DNA of 64,000 bases from the NCBI RefSeq assembly GCF_900113185.1, contig NZ_FOZD01000002.1, positions 186,001 through 250,000 on the forward strand, read 5' to 3'. Under the pieces are notes generated by a model. That model ran no database searches. It saw nothing but the letters and a program-made list of their open reading frames with translations, and had not been told where the DNA came from. Origin of the DNA: Agromyces sp. CF514 (lineage in GTDB: Bacteria > Actinomycetota > Actinomycetes > Actinomycetales > Microbacteriaceae). A program made the position numbers and the translations under genes. Of the stretch, positions 24,483 through 36,017 are shown in pieces (position 1 is the stretch's first letter; each line of letters opens with the position of its first letter).

Positions 24483-26132
24483 ATGAAACGAACTGGACTC
24501 GCAGCGGGCGCCGTCGCCTGCGCGGCGATGCTCGCACTGTCCGGCTGCACTCCCCGCGACGGGGCCGACGTCGACGCGGAGGCCTCGGCGATCACGCTCG
24601 TCGACTCGCTGCCCGCGGCGACCACGACCGTCGACGAGGTCACCTGGGCCATCGTCGAAGGAGAACCCGCGACGCTCAACCCCGCGGCATCCGCGAACCT
24701 CATCATCCCGAACCTCTGCGACAACCTGCTGTCGCTGCAGCCCGACTTCTCGGTGCAGGCCGGCGTCGCCGAGAGCGCGGAGTTCGTCGATCCCGTCACC
24801 TTCGTGATCACGCTGCGCGACGACGTGACGTTCTGGGACGGCAGCCCCGTGACCGCCGACGACGTCGCCTACAGCCTGCAGCAGAACCTGGACCCGGCAT
24901 CGCAGTGGTACGGGGCGTTCGCGCTGGTCGTGCCCGACCCCGCCGCGGGCATCGTCGCGACCGCGCCGAACGAGGTCACCGTGCACTTCATCGCGCCCGA
25001 CTCGACGTTCCGCGACGCGCTCGCAGGGCAGGGCGGCGCCGTGATGCAGCGGGCGTTCGGCGAGGCCGCGGGCGATGCGCTCGGCACGCCCGAGGGCGGA
25101 CTCATGTGCTCGGGCCCGTACGAGCTCGCGCCCGGCGGATGGAAGCCGGGCAGCGAGATCACGACCACCGCGAACGAGCAGTACTGGAACGGCGCCCCGC
25201 TCGTGAAGACCCTGACGTACACGTTCGTGAACGACAGCTCCACGCTCGCCACGGCGCTCACCCAGGGCGAGATCGACGGCGCCATCAACGTCTCGCCGGG
25301 CTCCCGGGCCGTCTACGAGGGCGACGGCGCCGGAACCCTGACGGTCGGGCATTCGACCGCGTCGTACAGCTTCGGCCCGGCCTCCGACACCGGAGCGGGC
25401 GCGAACCCGAAGATCCGCGAGGCGCTGAGCCTCGCCATCGACCGCGACCAGTACCTCGCGACCGTCGCCAACGGCCTCGGATACGTGCAGAAGACGATCG
25501 TGCCCGAGTTCTCGTTCCAGTCGATGACGGAGGCGTCGATCTACCAGGCGGGCTACGACGCCCTCCCCGCGCCGAAGGTCGACCTCGAGGCCGCGAAGGC
25601 GCTCGTCGCCGAGAGCGGCGAAGACGTGAGCGAGCCGCTCGTCGTCGCGGTGCCCGCCGGCGCCAAGGAGTTCCAGCAGACGGCGGCCATCATGCAGAGC
25701 GCCGCGAAGCAGATCGGCCTCGACCTCGAGATCGACGAGATGCAGGCGTCGGACTTCGGCGCGCTGTTCTACGACCCGAGCAAGCGCGACGGCATCGACT
25801 TCGTCGCGACGCAGGGCTACCTCGAGACCCCGGGCGTGCTCGGCTACCCGTCGCTGTTCATGCTGCCGCCCGACCGGGGAGGCGTCTTCAACTGGAGCGG
25901 ATACGACGACCCCGACGTGACCGAGCACCTGCTCGCCGCGCGCAACGCGACCGACCCTGCGACCGCCGCCGACGAGTTCGTCGCCGCGCAGGAGATCTTC
26001 GCGCAGGACTTCCTGCAGGTCACGCTCGCGGGCACCTACCAGTTGACCTACCTGAACGACGCCCTCACCGGGGTCACGACCTCGGTCGCCGCGTACAGCA
26101 GCCCCTGGGCTCTGCACCTCGGCGGCAAGTGA
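24483..26132 (+). CDS. Dpp/Opp-type ABC transporter substrate-binding lipoprotein
   Basis: This 549-aa protein has a lipoprotein signal ending LALSGC with lipidated Cys22. The SBP_bac_5 domain reads VTWAIVEGEPATLNPAA, TFVITLRDDVTFWDGSPVTADDVAYSL-type (split), and NPKIREALSLAIDRDQYLATV. It is anchored outside the membrane, where it captures peptides, opines or similar compounds. The ligand is unknown. It feeds the two permeases and fused ATPase encoded next. Confidence 0.95.
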   Translation: MKRTGLAAGAVACAAMLALSGCTPRDGADVDAEASAITLVDSLPAATTTVDEVTWAIVEGEPATLNPAASANLIIPNLCDNLLSLQPDFSVQAGVAESAEFVDPVTFVITLRDDVTFWDGSPVTADDVAYSLQQNLDPASQWYGAFALVVPDPAAGIVATAPNEVTVHFIAPDSTFRDALAGQGGAVMQRAFGEAAGDALGTPEGGLMCSGPYELAPGGWKPGSEITTTANEQYWNGAPLVKTLTYTFVNDSSTLATALTQGEIDGAINVSPGSRAVYEGDGAGTLTVGHSTASYSFGPASDTGAGANPKIREALSLAIDRDQYLATVANGLGYVQKTIVPEFSFQSMTEASIYQAGYDALPAPKVDLEAAKALVAESGEDVSEPLVVAVPAGAKEFQQTAAIMQSAAKQIGLDLEIDEMQASDFGALFYDPSKRDGIDFVATQGYLETPGVLGYPSLFMLPPDRGGVFNWSGYDDPDVTEHLLAARNATDPATAADEFVAAQEIFAQDFLQVTLAGTYQLTYLNDALTGVTTSVAAYSSPWALHLGGK

Positions 26133-26148
26133 GACGAAGGACCGACCC

Positions 26149-27102
26149 GTGAGCCCCCTCACCCGAATGCTGCTCGAGCGGCTCGGCGGCATGCTGCTGA
26201 CGCTGTTCCTGGCGAGCGTCGTGATCTACTCGGCCGTGCTGCTCACGGGCGACCCGATCGCGGCGCTCGCCGGCGGAGCGAAGCCGACCCCCGAGCTCCT
26301 CGAGCAGATCCGGGCCGAGTACCACCTCGACGATCCCGTCTGGGCGCGGTACTGGCAGTGGCTGACCTCGGCGGTGCAGGGCGACTTCGGCCGGTCCTTC
26401 GTCTACAAGACCGACGTCATGACGCTCGTCGGCCCGCGGTTCGGCATCACGCTGCAACTCGTGCTGCTCACGGTGCTCGTCATCCTCGTCTTCGGGGTCG
26501 GATCGGGCGTCATCGCCGCCATGCGAGGGGGAGCCGTCGACCGCACGGTCGCCGTGCTCACCTCGCTCGGCATGGCCCTGCCCACGTTCGTCGTCGCGAT
26601 CCTCCTGATCTGGATCTTCGCGAAGACGCTCGGGTGGTTCCCGGTCTACGGCGAGGGCGACGAGGGCTGGGATCGCTTCTGGCACCTCGTGCTCCCGGCG
26701 ATCTCGCTCGCGGTGCTGTTCATCGCCTACATCAGCCGGGTCACGCGCAGCTCGCTGGTCGCGCAGCTGCAGTCGGAGCACGTCGACACGGCGAGGGTGC
26801 GCGGCATCCCGCGGTCCCGCATCTTCGGCGTGCACGTGTTCCGCAACGCCTCGCCGCAGATCCTCGCGATCACGGGCACCACGGTCGCGGGACTGTTCGC
26901 GGCGTCGGCGATCGCCGAGGTGGCGTTCGGGCTCGGCGGCATCGGGTCGCTGCTCGTGCAGGCGGCCGCCAGGGCCGACCTCCCGGTCGTGCAGATCGTG
27001 TCGCTGCTGCTCGTCACGATCTTCGTCGTGCTGAACGCGGCCACCGACCTCTGGAGCGCACTCATCGACCCGACCAGCGTCGGCGGAAGGAGCAGGGCAT
27101 GA
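26149..27102 (+). CDS. ABC transporter permease, DppB-like
   Basis: This 317-aa permease starts at GTG. It shows the DppB/OppB N-terminal helix LLERLGGMLLTLFLASVVIY, the family loop LDDPVWARYWQWL, GDFGRSFVYKT and the EAA-type motif HVDTARVRGIPRSRIFGVHVFRNA (split here for length). It makes the transmembrane channel with the DppC-like partner, whose ATG overlaps its stop. Confidence 0.94.
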   Translation: MSPLTRMLLERLGGMLLTLFLASVVIYSAVLLTGDPIAALAGGAKPTPELLEQIRAEYHLDDPVWARYWQWLTSAVQGDFGRSFVYKTDVMTLVGPRFGITLQLVLLTVLVILVFGVGSGVIAAMRGGAVDRTVAVLTSLGMALPTFVVAILLIWIFAKTLGWFPVYGEGDEGWDRFWHLVLPAISLAVLFIAYISRVTRSSLVAQLQSEHVDTARVRGIPRSRIFGVHVFRNASPQILAITGTTVAGLFAASAIAEVAFGLGGIGSLLVQAAARADLPVVQIVSLLLVTIFVVLNAATDLWSALIDPTSVGGRSRA

Positions 27103-27958
27103 GCGTCGTGCAGCTCGCGAACGGCTCGGTGCCCATCGCGGCCAGGCGTGCGGCGAAGCGGGACGGGGTGTTCCTCGGCGCCCTCGTCGTGTTCGGCCTC
27201 GTCGCAATCGCGTCGGCCATCGGGCCGTGGATCGCCCCCTACGACGCGACCGAGCTCTACGTCGGGCCGGTGAACGGCCCATCGAGCCTCGCCCACCCCT
27301 TCGGCACCGACGACGTGGGCCGCGACATCCTGTCGCGCGTGCTCGTGGGCGGCGCGGCGAGCGTCTTCGCGCCGATCGCGGTCGTGCTGCTCTCGACGAT
27401 CGCGGGGCTCGGGCTGGCGCTCGCCGCGGCCTGGTTCGGCGGCTGGGTGAGCGGCGGCATCGCCCGGCTCGTCGACGTGATCTTCGCCATTCCGGGCATC
27501 GTCATCGCGGTGCTCGCCGTGGCGGTGTTCGGCAAGGGGCTGCTCGCCCCGGTCGTCGCGCTGTCGATCGCGTACATCCCGATCGTCGCGCGGCTGACCC
27601 GCACGGCGGCGTCGCGCGAGCTCGGCAAGCCGTACATGGCGGCCCTCCAGGTGCAGGGCGTCTCGAGCCTCGCGATGTGCTTCCGTCACCTCGTGCCGGC
27701 GATCGTGCCCGTCGTCGCGGCGCAGACCGCGGTCGGGTTCGGCTACGCGATGCTCGACCTGTCGGCCATCTCGTACCTGGGCCTCGGGCAGCAGCCGCCC
27801 GCGCCCGACTGGGGGTCGATGATCGCCGCAGGCCAGGCGGGCATCCTCGCGGGTGCGCCCGAGCAGTCCGTCTACCCGGCGATCCTGGTCGTCGTCACCG
27901 TGCTCGCCGTCGGCATCATCGGGGCGAGAGTCACCACCTGGGCCGAGGAGAAGGAACG

Positions 27959-27962
<4 letters not shown>
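27099..27962 (+). CDS. ABC transporter permease, DppC-like
   Basis: This 287-aa permease has the DppC signature HPFGTDDVGRDILSRVLVGG after the first helix, five further helices and an EAA-like loop near YMAALQVQGVSSLAMCFRHL. The start overlaps the previous gene (ATGA at 27099) and its stop overlaps the ATPase start (ATGA at 27959). It is the second half of the import channel. Confidence 0.94.
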
Positions 27963-29644
<1,682 letters not shown>

Positions 29645-29649
29645 ACGAC

Positions 29650-30132
29650 ATGACAGCCGAACCGCTGATGCAGCCCGAGTTCGAGTACTGCTTCGAACTG
29701 CGGTGCCGGGTCGAGGACCCGGTGCCGCTGGGCGGGCGCGAACCCGGCGAGGGCCTGCACTTCGCCCGGGTCTCGGGCGGCACGTTCGACGGCCCCCTGC
29801 TGCGGGGCACCGTGCTCGACGGCGGCGGCGACTGGTGGGACGCCCGCGGCCTCACGGTGAAGCTCGACGCCCGCTACGTGATCGGGGCGGAGGTGTCGGA
29901 TGGCGCTGCCGGCGTCGAGGTCGTCAACCGCGGCGTCTGGCGCACCGACCCCGAGACGTACGAGCGGATGCTGGCGGGCGAGCCGGTCGACGAACGCGAG
30001 CTCTACTACCGCACGGCGTTCCGGTTCCGCACCGGGCATCCCGAGCTGGAGTGGCTGACCGCCTCGCAGTTCATCGGATACGCCAGGGCCGAGCCCGGCT
30101 TCGTGGTCATCCGGGTGTTCCGGTTGATCTGA
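29650..30132 (+). CDS. DUF3237 family protein (copy 2)
   Basis: This 160-aa protein is a clear paralogue of the protein encoded at 23938: FEYCFELRCRVED, GEGLHFARVSGGTFDGPLL (split), VLDGGGDWW, KLDARYVIGAE and LYYRTAFRFRTGHPELEWLT. ATG at 29650 is preferred because GGACGG sits at workable spacing. GTG 29641, which would overlap the ATPase stop, has the site too close. Two DUF3237 copies flanking one importer suggest that both handle successive forms of one substrate (inference). Confidence 0.88.
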   Translation: MTAEPLMQPEFEYCFELRCRVEDPVPLGGREPGEGLHFARVSGGTFDGPLLRGTVLDGGGDWWDARGLTVKLDARYVIGAEVSDGAAGVEVVNRGVWRTDPETYERMLAGEPVDERELYYRTAFRFRTGHPELEWLTASQFIGYARAEPGFVVIRVFRLI

Positions 30133-30176
30133 CCCGCATCCGACAAGCCGACCCCTATACGAGAAGAAGGAACCCC

Positions 30177-31829
30177 ATGACCCAGACCACCGAACTCGTC
30201 ATCGTGAACGGCCGGGTCTTCGACGGCAAGGTGCGCACCGACCACACCGCGGTCGCGATCTCGGATGGTCGCATCGTGCGCGTCGGCTCCGACGACCTGG
30301 TGCTCGCGCTGCGAGGTGCAGGCACCCGCGTGGTCGACGCCGCCGGCGGTGCCATCCATCCCGGCTTCGTCGACGCCCACGCGCACGCGGTGTTCGCCGG
30401 CGTCGAGCGCCTGAGCATCGACCTGACCCCGGCGGCGAGCGTCGACGAGACGCTCGACCTCATCCGCGCCGGCGCCGCGCGCACCTCGGCCGAGTGGATC
30501 ACGGGCGGCGGCTGGAGCCACGAGCTCTTCCCGGCACCGACCCGGCAGCAGCTCGACGCGATCGTGCCCGACCGCCCCGTGGCGCTCAGCGATGCCGGGC
30601 ACCACACGCTGTGGGTGAACTCGAGGGCGCTCGAGCTCGCCGGCATCGACCGGCTCACGCCCCAGCCGCACAACGGGCACATCCACGTCGACGAGCACGG
30701 CGACCCCACCGGATACCTCAACGAGACGGCCGCCGAACTCGTGGGGCGGGTCGTCCCTCCGTCGACTGACGACGAGATGTACGCCGGGCTCCTGAATGCG
30801 CAGGACTACCTGTGGTCGATCGGCGTGACCGGCTGGCACGAGGCCATCCTGGGCGAGTACAACGGCAAGGCAGACGGCACGCCGGCGTACCTCCGCGCCA
30901 TCGCCGACGGCACCCTGCCGAGTGAGGCGTCCGGCGCGCTCTGGGTCGCGCCGGGGCTGCGCGTCGACGAGGTGCCGGCCCTCGTGGAGCGGTTCGTCGA
31001 CCTCCGCGAGCGCAACGCCGCGGCGGGATTCGCCACCTCGACCGCCAAGGCCATGATCGACGGCGTGCCGCACGGCGAGACGGCCGCGCTCCTCGAGCCG
31101 TACTGCACGCACGCCGACGACGGGTTCGCCGGCGAGCTGCACTTCGAGGAGGACGCCATCCGTGCGTTCGTCGGTGCACTGGATGCCGCGGGCTTCGCCC
31201 TGCACCTGCACATCATGGGGGACCGCGGCATCCGCGTCGCCCTCGATGCGATCGAGCAGGCACGTGCGACGAACGGGCATGGGCCGCGGCACCACATCGC
31301 CCACCTCTCGATGGTGCAGCCCGACGACGCGAGGCGGTTCGGCCCGCTGGGCGTCACCGCGAACATCCAGGGGCTGTGGGCCGCTCCCGACCCGTACGTC
31401 GTCTCGATGATCGGCGAGGAGCGCATGCTCGGCGGCTACCCGTTCAGGACGATGGTCGACGGCGGCGCCGAGCTCGCCATGGGATCCGACTGGCCGGTCT
31501 CGCCCGCCGACCCGTGGCTGGCGATCCACGTGGTCGTGAACCGGTGGGCTCCGCTGCCTCCGGGTGTCGAGGTGCCGCCCCTCCCGGCGGGCGCGATGCC
31601 GCCGACGCTCGATGCCGAGCACCAGTCGCTGAGCCTCCAGCAGGCGTTCGCGGCCTACACGAGCGGGTCGAGCTCGCTCGTGCTCGGGCGCGCGGGTCGC
31701 ATCCGCGTGGGCGAGCGCGCCGACCTGGCGGTCGCGACCGCCGATCCGTTCGACCTGCCCGTCGGCGAGCTCGCCTCGGTGCAGACGGCCGTGACCGTCG
31801 TCGGCGGCGGGGTCGTCTTCGAGCGCTGA
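30177..31829 (+). CDS. Amidohydrolase family 3 protein (YtcJ-like)
   Basis: This 550-aa metal-dependent hydrolase follows GAAGAAGG. It has the N-terminal composite barrel (LVIVNGRVFDGK), the metal motif GFVDAHAHAVF, GHHTLWVNSRALELAG, LHLHIMGDRGIRVALDAIE-type (split), the late Asp motif MGSDWPVSPADPW and a C-terminal IRVGERADLAV strand. Family members cleave exocyclic amides or N-acyl groups. It is the last gene of the TetR-controlled operon and probably hydrolyses the imported compound after, or alongside, the CocE-type enzyme. Confidence 0.93.
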   Translation: MTQTTELVIVNGRVFDGKVRTDHTAVAISDGRIVRVGSDDLVLALRGAGTRVVDAAGGAIHPGFVDAHAHAVFAGVERLSIDLTPAASVDETLDLIRAGAARTSAEWITGGGWSHELFPAPTRQQLDAIVPDRPVALSDAGHHTLWVNSRALELAGIDRLTPQPHNGHIHVDEHGDPTGYLNETAAELVGRVVPPSTDDEMYAGLLNAQDYLWSIGVTGWHEAILGEYNGKADGTPAYLRAIADGTLPSEASGALWVAPGLRVDEVPALVERFVDLRERNAAAGFATSTAKAMIDGVPHGETAALLEPYCTHADDGFAGELHFEEDAIRAFVGALDAAGFALHLHIMGDRGIRVALDAIEQARATNGHGPRHHIAHLSMVQPDDARRFGPLGVTANIQGLWAAPDPYVVSMIGEERMLGGYPFRTMVDGGAELAMGSDWPVSPADPWLAIHVVVNRWAPLPPGVEVPPLPAGAMPPTLDAEHQSLSLQQAFAAYTSGSSSLVLGRAGRIRVGERADLAVATADPFDLPVGELASVQTAVTVVGGGVVFER

Positions 31830-31917
31830 GCGGATGCCGCGTCGGTGCGTCTGCCCGACCGGCGCACCGCCGCGTCGGCGCGACCGCCGCGCCGGCGTGA
31901 CCGCGCGCCGAGAACGA

Positions 31918-31951
31918 CGAAGGCGGGCTCCCGACCGGGAGCCCGCCTTCG
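31918..31951. terminator. Terminator hairpin at operon end
   Basis: A perfect 16-bp stem (31918-31933 with 31936-31951) with a 2-nt nominal loop lies between the amidohydrolase gene and the convergent tRNA-Gly gene. It can serve both. Confidence 0.88.
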
Positions 31952-31960
31952 CGTGTACTG

Positions 31961-32032
31961 AGCGGATGACGAGATTCGAACTCGCGACCCTCACCTTGGC
32001 AAGGTGATGCGCTACCACTGCGCCACATCCGC
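31961..32032 (-). tRNA. tRNA-Gly (anticodon GCC)
   Basis: The minus strand folds into a full cloverleaf: acceptor GCGGATG/CATCCGC, D-arm GCGC, anticodon stem TCACC/GGTGA around loop TTGCCAA (anticodon GCC), and T-loop TTCGAAT. The discriminator base is U and CCA is not encoded. No integrase or repeated 3' end is seen nearby. Confidence 0.96.
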
Positions 32033-32134
32033 GTTGCCCGCGTTTCCGCTTGCTCTACGAGACTACCCCACTGCGGGCGGACTCGTTGACAGGTGCGATG
32101 CCCGGCCGGGCGCGACCGGGTGATCCGGCGGGAA

Positions 32135-32974
32135 TCAGTCCGCCTTCGCGCGCCGTTCCGCGATCTCGACCTGGTGGCTCTGCACGACCTCGGCCGCGTA
32201 GTCGGGCACGAGGTTCGCCCACTCGCGGGGAGGCCGCTCGTAGCCGCCGGCGTCGGGCCGCGGCGGGATCGTGATCGTCTCGCGCTCGACCGGCTGGTAC
32301 GGGATCTTCGAGAGCAGGTGGTGGATCATGTTGATGCGCGAGGTGCGCTTGTCGTCGCTCTCGATCTCGAACCAGGGGGCTTCGGAGATGTCGGTGTTCG
32401 CGAACATCGCGTCCTTCGCGCGCGAGTAGTCCTCCCACTTCGTGATCGAGAGCACGTCGTTCGGGCTGAGCTTCCAGCGGCGCATGGGGTCTTCGAGGCG
32501 GGAGCGGAACCGTTCCTCCTGCACGACATCCGACACGCTGAACCAGTACTTCAGCAGGATGATGCCGTCTTCGACGAGCATGCGCTCGAAGATCGGCGCC
32601 TGGTGCAGGAACCGGTGGTACTCCTCGTTCGTGCAGTAGCCCATGACGCGCTCGACGCCGGCCCGGTTGTACCAGGAGCGGTCCATGAGCACGATCTCGC
32701 CCGCCGCGGGCAGGTGCGGCACGTACCGCTGGAAGTACCAGCGCGTCTTGTCGCGCACGCTCGGCGTGGGCAGTGCGACGATGCGCGTGACGCGCGGGTT
32801 GAGGTACTCGGAGACGCGCTTGATCGTCGAACCCTTACCCGCGGCATCCCGCCCCTCGAAGATCACGACGATGCGCGCGCCGGACGCCTGCACCCAGGCC
32901 TGCATGTCGACGAGCTTCGCCTGCAGGTCCTTCAGCTCGCGTTCGTAGAGTTTCTTGGGCATCCGCTTGGTCAT
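32135..32974 (-). CDS. ppk2: Polyphosphate kinase 2
   Basis: This 279-aa cytosolic kinase uses polyphosphate to phosphorylate nucleoside mono- or diphosphates. It has the PPK2 Walker A FEGRDAAGKGSTIKRV (around 40-54), the lid DRSWYNRAGVERVMGY starting at Asp98, and conserved FERMLVEDGIILLKYWFSVS and RWKLSPNDVLSITKWEDYSRAK-like blocks (split). Single-domain length fits class I. The start follows AGGAGG. It stands alone next to tRNA-Gly. Confidence 0.95.
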   Translation of the reverse strand: MTKRMPKKLYERELKDLQAKLVDMQAWVQASGARIVVIFEGRDAAGKGSTIKRVSEYLNPRVTRIVALPTPSVRDKTRWYFQRYVPHLPAAGEIVLMDRSWYNRAGVERVMGYCTNEEYHRFLHQAPIFERMLVEDGIILLKYWFSVSDVVQEERFRSRLEDPMRRWKLSPNDVLSITKWEDYSRAKDAMFANTDISEAPWFEIESDDKRTSRINMIHHLLSKIPYQPVERETITIPPRPDAGGYERPPREWANLVPDYAAEVVQSHQVEIAERRAKAD

Positions 32975-33135
32975 CGTCGAACCTCCTGCGCTGAAGCCTA
33001 TGTCGACGGATGCCGCGGCGCGCCGAACCGCCGTTGCTCGCAGCCCGAACCATCCGAAGCCGCGTCATCTGCACCGCGCCTGTCGCGCGTCGGCCGGATC
33101 TGTCGGCCGAGTGTTCCCGGGAGTACCCTGCGCGC

Positions 33136-34305
33136 ATGGGATTCGCCGCCATCGCGCTGCCGCTCCTCTCGTTCGTCGCCGCACTGACCGCGGCGCTGGC
33201 CGTGGGCTCGATCGTGATCGCCTGGCTTCGCCCGCCCAGCGAGGACCTGTTCACCGCGACCGATCCGCTCACGGTCGGCCTCGGCGCCGTCGCGTTCGTG
33301 TCGGGCGCAACGGCGGTGCGCTGGCTGGCGGCAGCGGTCGTGCAGCTGGCCGTCGAGGGCATGCTCGTCATCCGCGACGAGCGCGGGGCAGGCGAGCACG
33401 GGCATCCGTCGGCGCGCCGGGTGCACCTCGGACTGGTGTCCGGCGATCCGCGCGTCGCCGGAGCGGTCGGCGACGAACGCGCCTTCGCCGACGGCCTGAT
33501 CATCGCGGTCTTCTCTCCGGGGAACACCGGCGGCTCGACGCAGTTGCATCCGGGCGCCATGGTCGACATCGACCGGGTCGTCGAGGGGAACTCCCTGTTG
33601 CGTTCCGTCACGCGCGACCGCTTCGACGATGCGGCCCTCACCTATCGCGAGCCGCGTCCCGGCCTGCGACTGCGCGTGGCGACGATCGCCGGTGTGCTCG
33701 GCCTCGTGTTCGGCCTGCTCGCGCTGACCACCGACGAGACGGCGCAGTCCCTCGCGTGGAGCTCGATCGGCATCGCGGTGCTCGCGCTCGCCGTGCGAGC
33801 GGTGCTGCCGAGGTTCATCCCGTTGAATGCGGCCGGCATTCGGCTGCGCGAACGTTCGAACGAACTGCGGGCGTCGGTCGGCGAGGCGAAGGGTTCGGCC
33901 GAGGAGCTGCTGCCATGGGCCGTGCTGTTCGACGAGGCATCCCCCATCGAGGGCTACGCCGAGCGAGCCGCTGCCCTTGGCCGTCCGCCGGCCTGGTATC
34001 ACAGCACCGTCTCCTTCTCGGCCGAGCGCTTCACGTCGTGCCTGGGCGTGCTCGCCGCGGAGCTCTCGCAGCCGATCCGCATCGCCGGAGGCCTGCTCGC
34101 CCGCGGTGACGACTCCAGGTTCGGGCTGCCGCTCATGCAGGACACGAAGGGGTTCGGCGGCGGCTACCTCGCGGGCGGCGAGCCCGGCGGGTGGGGAAGC
34201 GGCGGGTACGACGGGGGCGGAGGGTTCGACGGCGGAGGATTCGACGGAGGGGGCGGCTTCGACGGGGGCGGCTTCGGCGGTGGCGACGGGGGCGGCGGCA
34301 ACTGA
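33136..34305 (+). CDS. DUF2207-like membrane protein with Gly-rich tail
   Basis: This 389-aa protein has an N-terminal helix (residues 2-33), a cytosolic part, two helices at about 177-215, then a soluble region with EELLPWAVLFDEASPIEGYAE resembling the C-terminal half of DUF2207 proteins. The C-terminal 50 residues are almost only Gly, Phe, Asp and Tyr (GGGFDGGGF repeats). The beta-rich extracellular domain of full DUF2207 proteins is missing. A TACCCT -10 box lies 6 nt before ATG 33136, so longer starts are rejected. The function is unknown. Confidence 0.8.
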   Translation: MGFAAIALPLLSFVAALTAALAVGSIVIAWLRPPSEDLFTATDPLTVGLGAVAFVSGATAVRWLAAAVVQLAVEGMLVIRDERGAGEHGHPSARRVHLGLVSGDPRVAGAVGDERAFADGLIIAVFSPGNTGGSTQLHPGAMVDIDRVVEGNSLLRSVTRDRFDDAALTYREPRPGLRLRVATIAGVLGLVFGLLALTTDETAQSLAWSSIGIAVLALAVRAVLPRFIPLNAAGIRLRERSNELRASVGEAKGSAEELLPWAVLFDEASPIEGYAERAAALGRPPAWYHSTVSFSAERFTSCLGVLAAELSQPIRIAGGLLARGDDSRFGLPLMQDTKGFGGGYLAGGEPGGWGSGGYDGGGGFDGGGFDGGGGFDGGGFGGGDGGGGN

Positions 34306-34314
34306 CGCGACCTC

Positions 34315-35922
34315 TCAGCTGAGGTGCGCGAGCCGCGGCCAGAGCTCGTCCCAGCCGGTGATGCGGTCCGTGCAGAGCGTGATCGGCACGTCCTGCTCCT
34401 CGTTGTCGACGTCGAGCCCGTTGTCGAGGCGCGCGAGGGTCGTGCACGCGGCGAAGTCGCCGGCCACCCGACGCCACAGCTCGCCGACGAAGACGACATC
34501 GGTCGCGGCATCCGACGTCCTGGCCTGGAACCAGAGGGCGTTGTGCCCGCTGTAGACGGCATCCGGGTCGAGTCCGTGGTCGGGCCCGTAGCGCGCGACG
34601 GCGCCGGCCTCGCCGTAGTTCGAGGTGATGACGACCGGGTCGGCCGCGGCATCCTGGATCGTGCCGTCGCGCGCGCCGTCGACGACGACCGCGACCTGCG
34701 CGACGTAGGTCGGCCAGCCGATCGTGTCGCCGACGGTCTGGTTCATGGCGGCGAACGGGCTCGCGCCCACGAGGGCGAGTGGCAGCAGCGGCAGCGCGAT
34801 GAGTGCCGAGACGACCCCGTTCAGTGCGATTCCGGCCCAGACGAGCGCGGCCCGGCCGCGGGTGCGCATCCACTCGGCGGTGGGCACGGCGCCGAGCGCC
34901 AGCAGCACCTCGACCAGGCCCACGGGATAGTACGGCTGCGCGCCGCCGACGATGGTCGCGAGCACGACGACGGCGAACGCCACGGCGAACAGGCGGATCG
35001 GCCACCACGCCGGGCGCCGGAACAACCCGACGAGCCCGGCGATCCAGATCGGCACGAGCGGCGGCCCTGCGAGCAGCAACAGGAACGGCAGGGTGAGCAG
35101 GCGTCCCTCGCCGTCCGAGTCGGCTGCGAGCGCGGCGCCCATGCGCAGCTGCGGCAGGTCGTTCATCGCCTGGTACGCGAGGTTCGGCAGGGCCACGACG
35201 ACGGCGATGCCGACCCCGGCCCAGAGCCACCCCGAGTGCAGCACCCGCCACGGCCCGACCGCGAGCAGCCCGATGCCGATGCCGGCGACGAGCAGCACGA
35301 CCAGCAGCTTGTTGTACGTGGCAAGACCCGTGACGAGGCCGACGGCGAGCCACCACCGGCCGGCACCACGAGCGTCGTCGCGCAGCAGCGCCCGCATCGC
35401 GAACAGCGCGACGAGCGGCCAGACCACGAGGTCGATCGACGCCGTGAGCAGCACGTGCCCGAACACCATCGGGAACGAGGCGGATGCCGCGGCCCACGCC
35501 GCGACCGCCTGCGCGCGCCTGCCGCCGCCCGCCTCCCGGGCGATGAGCGCGAGCACGAGCACCGCGGCGACCGCGGCGAGGATCGCCGGAATGCGCAGCG
35601 CCCAGGGTTCGTCGACGACCGACGTGATCGTGCGCGCGAGCCACGGCGTGAACGGCGGCTGGTCGACGTAGCCCCACGCCGGATCGAGCATGCGGAAGTA
35701 CAGCTCGTCGCGGTGGAACCCGTACCACTGGCTCGTCGCCGCAAGCAGCACCGCGAGCGCGGCCATGGCGGCGAAGACGGGTGCGCGCGCGAGCGGTTCG
35801 AGGGCGTCGACCCGAGGGCGGTCGGCGCGGGCGCGAGGCTCGTCAGGGGCATCGCTGATGCCGCGAGCCGGCGCCCCGCCCGACGGTCGCGTCGGTGCGT
35901 GCCCGCCCGCGGCATCCGACAT
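34315..35922 (-). CDS. GT39/PMT-type membrane glycosyltransferase
   Basis: This integral membrane protein of about 535 aa has ten or more helices. The first external loop carries QWYGFHRDELYFRMLDPAWG, the DE motif of ArnT/PMT_2 glycosyltransferases that take sugar from polyprenyl phosphate. YVDQPPFTPWLAR and a C-terminal soluble segment of about 110 residues follow. The target (cell-wall polymer or protein) is unknown. The start at 35922 is chosen because TAGGGT lies 7 nt before it; 35931 is possible. Confidence 0.9.
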   Translation of the reverse strand: MSDAAGGHAPTRPSGGAPARGISDAPDEPRARADRPRVDALEPLARAPVFAAMAALAVLLAATSQWYGFHRDELYFRMLDPAWGYVDQPPFTPWLARTITSVVDEPWALRIPAILAAVAAVLVLALIAREAGGGRRAQAVAAWAAASASFPMVFGHVLLTASIDLVVWPLVALFAMRALLRDDARGAGRWWLAVGLVTGLATYNKLLVVLLVAGIGIGLLAVGPWRVLHSGWLWAGVGIAVVVALPNLAYQAMNDLPQLRMGAALAADSDGEGRLLTLPFLLLLAGPPLVPIWIAGLVGLFRRPAWWPIRLFAVAFAVVVLATIVGGAQPYYPVGLVEVLLALGAVPTAEWMRTRGRAALVWAGIALNGVVSALIALPLLPLALVGASPFAAMNQTVGDTIGWPTYVAQVAVVVDGARDGTIQDAAADPVVITSNYGEAGAVARYGPDHGLDPDAVYSGHNALWFQARTSDAATDVVFVGELWRRVAGDFAACTTLARLDNGLDVDNEEQDVPITLCTDRITGWDELWPRLAHLS

Positions 35923-36017
35923 GCGGCTCACCCTAGCGGCGACTCCGCCTGCCCGCGAGGTGCGGATCCGCCCCGCGGCGGAGGCGGCCCGCTGCCCGCA
36001 CCGGTAGCGTGCCGCGC

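Noticed and set aside
31961..32032. tRNA-Gly as an attachment site of an integrated element
   Set aside because: There is no integrase, no repeated tRNA 3' end and no composition change beside it.
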